From NCBI GenBank assembly GCA_029212785.1, contig JARGOG010000020.1, positions 1 through 64,000 on the forward strand: a stretch of 64,000 nucleotides of DNA, in the 5' to 3' direction. This document shows, one piece after another, positions 59,477 to 64,000 of this stretch. The first letter of the stretch is position 1, and the number at the start of each line of letters is the position of its first letter. Below the pieces are notes generated by a model that was given only the letters and a program-made list of their open reading frames with translations, had not been told where the DNA came from and did no database searches. The translations under genes were made by a program, and so were the position numbers. This DNA is from Thalassobaculaceae bacterium (GTDB taxonomy: Bacteria > Pseudomonadota > Alphaproteobacteria > Thalassobaculales > Thalassobaculaceae).

Positions 59477-59767
59477 ATGACCGATACTTATCCGCCCGCG
59501 GCCTCCACCATGCATATCGATGACAAGAGCGTCCGGGTCACCGAATGGCGCCTGCCGCCGGGCTCGGCGACCGGATGGCACAAGCACGAGATGGCCTATG
59601 TGATCGTGCCAACCAGCGGCGGGCCGCTGCGCATCGCCACCCCGGACGGCGACGTCGCCGCCGAAATGGTGGTCGGCAAGCCCTATATCCGCCCCGCCGG
59701 CGTGGAGCACGACGTCATCAATGACGGGCCGGGCGAAGTCGTGTTCATGGAAGTCGAGCTGAAGTAA
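59477..59767 (+). CDS. small cupin protein
   Basis: 96 residues from ATG 59477 (GAGGG upstream); the longer open frame to the left lacks a ribosome-binding site. Single cupin barrel: VTEWRLPPGSATGWHKHEMAYVIVPTSGG and PYIRPAGVEHDVINDGPGEVVFMEVELK, with two His and a Glu-type metal site. Such small cupins bind metal ions or sugar acids. It is followed 13 bases later by the TPR-glycosyltransferase genes and may be co-transcribed with them. Confidence 0.85.
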   Translation: MTDTYPPAASTMHIDDKSVRVTEWRLPPGSATGWHKHEMAYVIVPTSGGPLRIATPDGDVAAEMVVGKPYIRPAGVEHDVINDGPGEVVFMEVELK

Positions 59768-59780
59768 GCGCCCCGGAATC

Positions 59781-61082
59781 ATGAATGAGCAGCTCACTCC
59801 GGAGAAGATCCGGCGCCTCGTCGTCACCCGCGCCAACGATGCCAGGGTCATGCACGCCTGGGCCGGGACGCGGATGGCGGAGGCGCCGCTGGAGGCGCTG
59901 GCCTGGTCGCGACGCGCACGGACGATCGATCCGTTCGCGCCGCCGCCACGGCATCGTGAAGCCCTTGCGCTCTGGTGTCTCGGTCGGACCAACGAGGCGG
60001 ACCGGGCGGGATTGCCCGGCGTTCTGCTCGACCCGAGCGACTGGCATGCCTGGATCAATGTCGGCAACGTGAAAAAGCGGCTCGGCGACACGATGCTTGC
60101 CCTGCGCATCTGCGACTGGGCGCGCGCGACCGGCGCGCCGTTCCACATGTCCGGCATGAACGCCGGCGTCCTGCGCCTGAGGCGCGGCGACTATGCGGCC
60201 GGCTGGCCGCTGTACCGCGCGCGCCATCGAACCCTCGGCGTCGATCCGACGACGATCTGGCCCGAGCTGCCGGAATGGGGCGGCAAGCCGATCCGAGGCG
60301 GGCTGCGCCTCGTCACCGAGCAGGGCATCGGCGACGCGATCATGTTCATGACCCTGATCGAGGCGGTCCGCGACCGGGTTGGCCCGATCACCCTGCTGGT
60401 GACCCATCGCTTGCGGGGCCTGGTGCAGCGCAGCTTTCCCGACATCCAGGTCATTGCGCCCGACGTTAGCGGCGCCCTCGCAGAACTCCCCCAGGCCGAG
60501 GCTTGGATCTGCGCCGGCGACGTGCCGGCGGCCATCGGCCTTTTCACCACCGGGTCCGCCCGCCCACGGCCTTATCTCAAGGCCGATCCCAGGCGACGAC
60601 AGCGGATCCGCGATCGGTTGCAGCGCCGGTATCCGGGCAAGCGGCTGGTCGGCATCACTTGGACCAGCCTGGCCGACGACGGCTGGCGGCGGACCGTCGC
60701 GCCAAGCCTCTGGCATCCGATCTCCGACATCGAAGACATCGTCCTGGTGTCGCTGCAGTACAAAGCGGGCAAAGGTGATCTTGCCGCCTTCGGAGACCGG
60801 CTCGCCATCGACCATGGGATCGAACCGTTTCAAGATCTTGACGGCCTCGCCGCTCTGGTCGCGGCGATGGACGTGGTCGTGTCGCCGCCCAACAACACCA
60901 TCCATTTCGCGGGCGCGCTTGGCGTACCCTGCCATGTCATGCTGCCGGTCGACCCGGATTGGCGCTGGGGGGAGGACGGGTGCGGCTGCCAGTGGTATGA
61001 AAACGTCAGACTTCACCGCCAACAACGCATCGGAGACTGGGCGCCAGTCGTCGACAGCGTCGTTCAGGACCTGCGTCGATAG
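59781..61082 (+). CDS. TPR-like protein with glycosyltransferase domain (1)
   Basis: 433 residues from ATG 59781. Residues 1-150 are helical with TPR-like spacing (WINVGNVKKRLGDTMLALRICDWA). Residues 175-433 form a GT9/GT41-like glycosyltransferase-type domain: RLVTEQGIGDAIMFMTLIEAV near 177, KRLVGITWTSLADDGW near 290, DLDGLAALVAAMDVVVSPPNNTIHFAGALGVP near 352. The same layout, with clear similarity, is encoded by the next gene. Proteins of this type glycosylate proteins such as flagellin in some alphaproteobacteria, but the acceptor here is unknown. Confidence 0.82.
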   Translation: MNEQLTPEKIRRLVVTRANDARVMHAWAGTRMAEAPLEALAWSRRARTIDPFAPPPRHREALALWCLGRTNEADRAGLPGVLLDPSDWHAWINVGNVKKRLGDTMLALRICDWARATGAPFHMSGMNAGVLRLRRGDYAAGWPLYRARHRTLGVDPTTIWPELPEWGGKPIRGGLRLVTEQGIGDAIMFMTLIEAVRDRVGPITLLVTHRLRGLVQRSFPDIQVIAPDVSGALAELPQAEAWICAGDVPAAIGLFTTGSARPRPYLKADPRRRQRIRDRLQRRYPGKRLVGITWTSLADDGWRRTVAPSLWHPISDIEDIVLVSLQYKAGKGDLAAFGDRLAIDHGIEPFQDLDGLAALVAAMDVVVSPPNNTIHFAGALGVPCHVMLPVDPDWRWGEDGCGCQWYENVRLHRQQRIGDWAPVVDSVVQDLRR

Positions 61083-61097
61083 AGGCGGCCCGTATCC

Positions 61098-63173
61098 GTG
61101 AGCCAACACTCCCTCAATCTCCTCAACGAAGGCATCCGTCACCAGAAGGCGGGATTCCGCAGCAGGGCGGCGAAGCTCTATGGCAAGGTCCCCCAAGGCG
61201 ACCAGTATCACGCCGACGCGCTCAACCTGCTCGGAACGATCCAGTTCGAGGAAGGCCGGCCCATCGATGCCGCCCGGCTGATCGAACAGGCGATCAGGAT
61301 CAACCCGGGCAACGCCGCCGCCTGGGGCAATCTCGGCGGTGTGGCCAAGCACATGACGCGCCCGGACGTCGCCATCCCATGCTATCGGCGGGCCATCATG
61401 CTGGGCCCGGACCGCCCCGACAGCCTGATCGGACTGTCGATGACGGAGAGCGGGCGCAACCGGGCCATCGCCCTGCGCCGCCGCCTCACCCTCGCGCCGC
61501 TTGATATCGACGGCCATATCGAGATCGGCAACGACCTGTCCGAGGCCGAGGCGAAGGCCGAGGCCGCCGCCTGCTTCCGCCGGGTGCAGGTGCTCTTTCC
61601 CGCCTCGCCGGCCGGCGCCTTCAACCTCGGCAATGCCCTCCGGGACAGGGGCGATTCAGTCGGCGCGCAGCACTGCTACCACCGGGCCATGGCGATCAAC
61701 CCGGCCAATCCGAACATCCAGAATAATCGCGGATTGCTGTCTTTCACCCGCGGCGAGTGGGCGGATGCGGAGCGGTATTTCAGGCGGGCCCTCAATCTGG
61801 CGGCCAACCATTCTCCCGCCAATTGGAATCTGGCCCGCACCCTGCAGAAACTTGCCCGACCGGACGAGGCGATCCGACCCTTCATGCGCGGTCTGGTCGC
61901 CGATCCGTCCAGCATCTCGGCCTATTGCGAGATCGCCGGACTGCTGGAGCAGGAACGTTGGGCCGAGCGGGCCCTGGCGTTGAACCCCTATGCCTCGGAA
62001 CCCTACAACCGGCTGGCGCTGCTTTCGACCAAGGATCCGTCCCGCGCAAGGGTCCTGTACCGTTTGCGCCAGGGTGCCTGCGTGCGGCCGAACGATCCCG
62101 ATGCCTGGTACAATATCGGCGTCGAGCTGGGGCGTGTCGGCGATGCGGCGTCGGCGTCGAAATTTGGCCGATACGCCACCCATATCCGCGACAATCATGC
62201 CCTCGCCCACCTCAACACCGCCCTCGCCTTGCTGGTACAGGAGCGGTTCGAGGAAGGTTGGGAGGAGCATTGCCGACGGCTGGACTCACCGGACGCCGCT
62301 CCCTTCCTGCGATACTTCCAGATTCCGGAATGGACCGGCCAGGACATCGACGGAAAGAAACTGCTGGTCTGGGGAGAACAGGGGATCGGCGACGAAGTGC
62401 AGTTCCTCACTTTGGCGCCGTATCTGATCCGCCAGGGCGCCCGGCTCACGGTGCTGACCGAACCGCGGATCCGGCCGATCCTGCGCCGCAGTCTGCCGGG
62501 GGTAGCGGTCCCCGACGTCTCAAACCCGTCGGCGGCGATCGAGGACTCCCACGGTTGTGACCTGCAGATCGCACTTGGCGACCTGCCGCACCGCCTCAAG
62601 CTGTTCTGTGGTGGCGAGGCGATGCCCGAACCGTGGATCGTGCCAGACGCGGACAGGGTTGCGACACTCAGGGCCGATCTGCAGAAACGCCACCCCGGCG
62701 AGAAACTTGTCGGCATCACCTGGCGTTCGGTCGCACCGAAGACCGGCGGCCGGCGGTCAATTCCTATCGGCCTGTGGCGGGAGATCGCCGCCACCCCCGG
62801 CGTCGCCCTCGTCTCCCTGCAATACGGATTGAAGCAGGACGATCTCGACGCCTTCGCCGCGGAAATCGACCGCCCGATCGACCACAGCCACGACATAGAA
62901 CCGATCCTCGACCTGGATGGTCTCGCCGCCTTGGTCGCCGCGGTCGATCTGGTCCTGTGTCCGGCCAACAACACCGTGCATTTCGCCGGTGCCCTGGAGA
63001 AGGAATGCTGGACCCTGCTGCCGACCAGGCCGGACTGGCGTTGGGGGCTGACCCGGACCGACTCACTCTGGTATCCGAACACCCGGGTGTTCCGTCAGGC
63101 GGATGACGACGACTGGGCCTCGGTCATGAGCCATGTCGCCGCCGAATTGGGAGCTTGGGCGACGCGCGGCTAG
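61098..63173 (+). CDS. TPR-repeat protein with glycosyltransferase domain (2)
   Basis: 691 residues from GTG 61098. About ten TPR-type repeats (residues 1-380; for example DALNLLGTIQFEEGRPIDAARLIEQAIRINPGNAAAWGNLG) lead to a GT9/GT41-like domain (about 410-690): LLVWGEQGIGDEVQFLTLAPYL near 425, LVGITWRSVAPKTGGRRSI near 537, DLDGLAALVAAVDLVLCPANNTVHFAGALEKE near 605. Its second half is clearly homologous to the second half of the previous protein. It resembles protein O-glycosyltransferases with TPR acceptors; no acceptor gene is seen nearby. Confidence 0.85.
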   Translation: MSQHSLNLLNEGIRHQKAGFRSRAAKLYGKVPQGDQYHADALNLLGTIQFEEGRPIDAARLIEQAIRINPGNAAAWGNLGGVAKHMTRPDVAIPCYRRAIMLGPDRPDSLIGLSMTESGRNRAIALRRRLTLAPLDIDGHIEIGNDLSEAEAKAEAAACFRRVQVLFPASPAGAFNLGNALRDRGDSVGAQHCYHRAMAINPANPNIQNNRGLLSFTRGEWADAERYFRRALNLAANHSPANWNLARTLQKLARPDEAIRPFMRGLVADPSSISAYCEIAGLLEQERWAERALALNPYASEPYNRLALLSTKDPSRARVLYRLRQGACVRPNDPDAWYNIGVELGRVGDAASASKFGRYATHIRDNHALAHLNTALALLVQERFEEGWEEHCRRLDSPDAAPFLRYFQIPEWTGQDIDGKKLLVWGEQGIGDEVQFLTLAPYLIRQGARLTVLTEPRIRPILRRSLPGVAVPDVSNPSAAIEDSHGCDLQIALGDLPHRLKLFCGGEAMPEPWIVPDADRVATLRADLQKRHPGEKLVGITWRSVAPKTGGRRSIPIGLWREIAATPGVALVSLQYGLKQDDLDAFAAEIDRPIDHSHDIEPILDLDGLAALVAAVDLVLCPANNTVHFAGALEKECWTLLPTRPDWRWGLTRTDSLWYPNTRVFRQADDDDWASVMSHVAAELGAWATRG

Positions 63174-63277
63174 GCCGTCCCCATCCTCCTGCCCCTCCGC
63201 TGCGAAGCGACTGGAATGGGAAACGGGAGCCGCGCCCGACAGCGGTCCCGAGCCAAACCCGGGATGCGCCGGCCGAA

Positions 63278-64000
63278 CTATTCCGCCGCCTGCCGCTCCT
63301 CCGGGTCCGGACGCTTCTCGCGCATGGTGACGAATTCCTCGGCCGCCGTCGGGTGGATGCCGATGGTGCGGTCGAAATCCTTCTTCGTCGCCCCCATCTT
63401 CACCGCGATCGCCACGCCCTGGATGATCTCGGGGCTGTCGAGCCCGACCATATGGGCGCCGACCACCTTCTGACTCGCCCGGTCGACCACCAGCTTCATC
63501 AGCCCGCGCTCGGTATTCTCGGTCAGCGTGTACTTCATCGGCCGGAAACCGGAGACATAGACGTCCAGCGCCCCGTATGTCTCCCGCGCCTCGGCCTCAC
63601 TCAGCCCGACAGTGCCGATCGGCGGCTGGCTGAACACGGCACTCGCCACGTTCTCGTGGTCCGGCGACATCGGGTTGTCGTTGAACTCGGTCTCCGCGAA
63701 GCAGCTTCCTTCCGCGAGCGCCACCGGGGTCAGGTTGATCCGGTCGGTCACATCGCCAATGGCCCAGATCGAGGGGATATTGCTGCGCGAGTATGCGTCG
63801 ACCTTCACCGCCCCGTTCCTGTCCATCGCCACACCGACCTCTTCCAGACCGATGCCCTTGGTGTTGGGATGGCGGCCGGTGGCGTACATCACCGCGTCGA
63901 CCTCCAGGGTCTTGCCGTTGGTCAGGTGGACCGTGTAGCCGGCCCCGGTCTTCTCGATCCGCTCCGGCAGGGTCTCGGCATGCAGGTTGATGCCCTTCTT
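63278..64000 (-). CDS. gor: glutathione reductase, C-terminal part
   Basis: 241 residues seen; the gene continues past the right window edge. Class I flavoprotein disulfide reductase: YATGRHPNTKGIGLEEVGV near the middle, IWAIGDVTDRINLTPVALAEG (FAD-binding) and the C-terminal interface with the active-site His in IGIHPTAAEEFVTM. The redox-active Cys pair would be in the missing N-terminal half. The pattern matches Gor (reduces oxidised glutathione with NADPH), although a related trypanothione- or mycothione-type enzyme cannot be fully excluded from this half. Confidence 0.92.
   Translation of the reverse strand, partial: KKGINLHAETLPERIEKTGAGYTVHLTNGKTLEVDAVMYATGRHPNTKGIGLEEVGVAMDRNGAVKVDAYSRSNIPSIWAIGDVTDRINLTPVALAEGSCFAETEFNDNPMSPDHENVASAVFSQPPIGTVGLSEAEARETYGALDVYVSGFRPMKYTLTENTERGLMKLVVDRASQKVVGAHMVGLDSPEIIQGVAIAVKMGATKKDFDRTIGIHPTAAEEFVTMREKRPDPEERQAAE

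Noticed and set aside
1-64000. CRISPR array, tRNA/rRNA genes, insertion sequences or prophage genes
   Set aside because: No regularly spaced direct repeats, no tRNA or rRNA sequence, no transposase or integrase motifs were seen on either strand.

Overview
The window is GC-rich (about two thirds G+C by eye) and densely packed. Shine-Dalgarno starts, TGATG/ATGA/GTGA stop-start overlaps and the gene content all fit an environmental alphaproteobacterium, probably Rhodospirillales-like: TRAP and Liv-type importers, a complete paaABCDE epoxidase set, a ScfR-type regulator, an SSS-histidine kinase and a chemoreceptor ending in PilZ. No rRNA, tRNA, CRISPR array, insertion sequence or phage gene was found, so this reads as chromosome.

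Layout. 1-2.1 kb: end of a TRAP permease, small membrane/periplasmic proteins and a hemerythrin-like protein. 2.2-5.5 kb: response regulator, small membrane protein and symporter-type histidine kinase. 5.7-7.2 kb: a ScfR-type regulator facing a five-gene Liv-type ABC importer (7.5-12.7 kb). 12.8-18 kb: an MBL-fold hydrolase, a membrane protein, a PAS protein and a chemoreceptor with a C-terminal PilZ domain. 18.2-21 kb: SDR, MmgE/PrpD and cupin genes. 21.1-24.8 kb: a hybrid kinase and response regulator. 24.9-33.9 kb (minus strand): a peptide-type ABC importer followed by EutB-like dehydratase, EutC-like imine reductase and class III aminotransferase genes, which look like one uptake-and-catabolism operon. 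34.3-39.3 kb: paaABCDE, an extra ferritin-like protein and paaY. 40.7-49.9 kb (minus strand): eight tightly coupled genes centred on a HAD-UbiA fusion, DprE1-like and DprE2-like enzymes, a GtrA protein and a large membrane protein. 50-64 kb: Sel1 and lipoprotein genes, an aminotransferase, two GT9 glycosyltransferases, NAD salvage and DAHP synthase genes, two TPR-glycosyltransferases and the end of glutathione reductase.

The most interesting region is 40.7-49.9 kb. It has the enzyme set that in mycobacteria makes decaprenyl-phospho-arabinose (a phosphoribosyl-polyprenyl synthase, a possible phosphatase, DprE1 and DprE2), together with a GtrA-family candidate flippase and a polytopic protein that could be the sugar transferase. 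This suggests a lipid-linked D-arabinofuranose (or related pentofuranose) donor and a surface glycan in a Gram-negative bacterium. A DUF3445 (heme-dependent oxidative N-demethylase-like) gene is translationally coupled to its end. A second notable point is that both substrate-binding-protein genes (7.5 kb and 32.3 kb) are followed by strong intra-operon hairpins. The catabolic operon has another hairpin separating its transporter genes from its enzyme genes.
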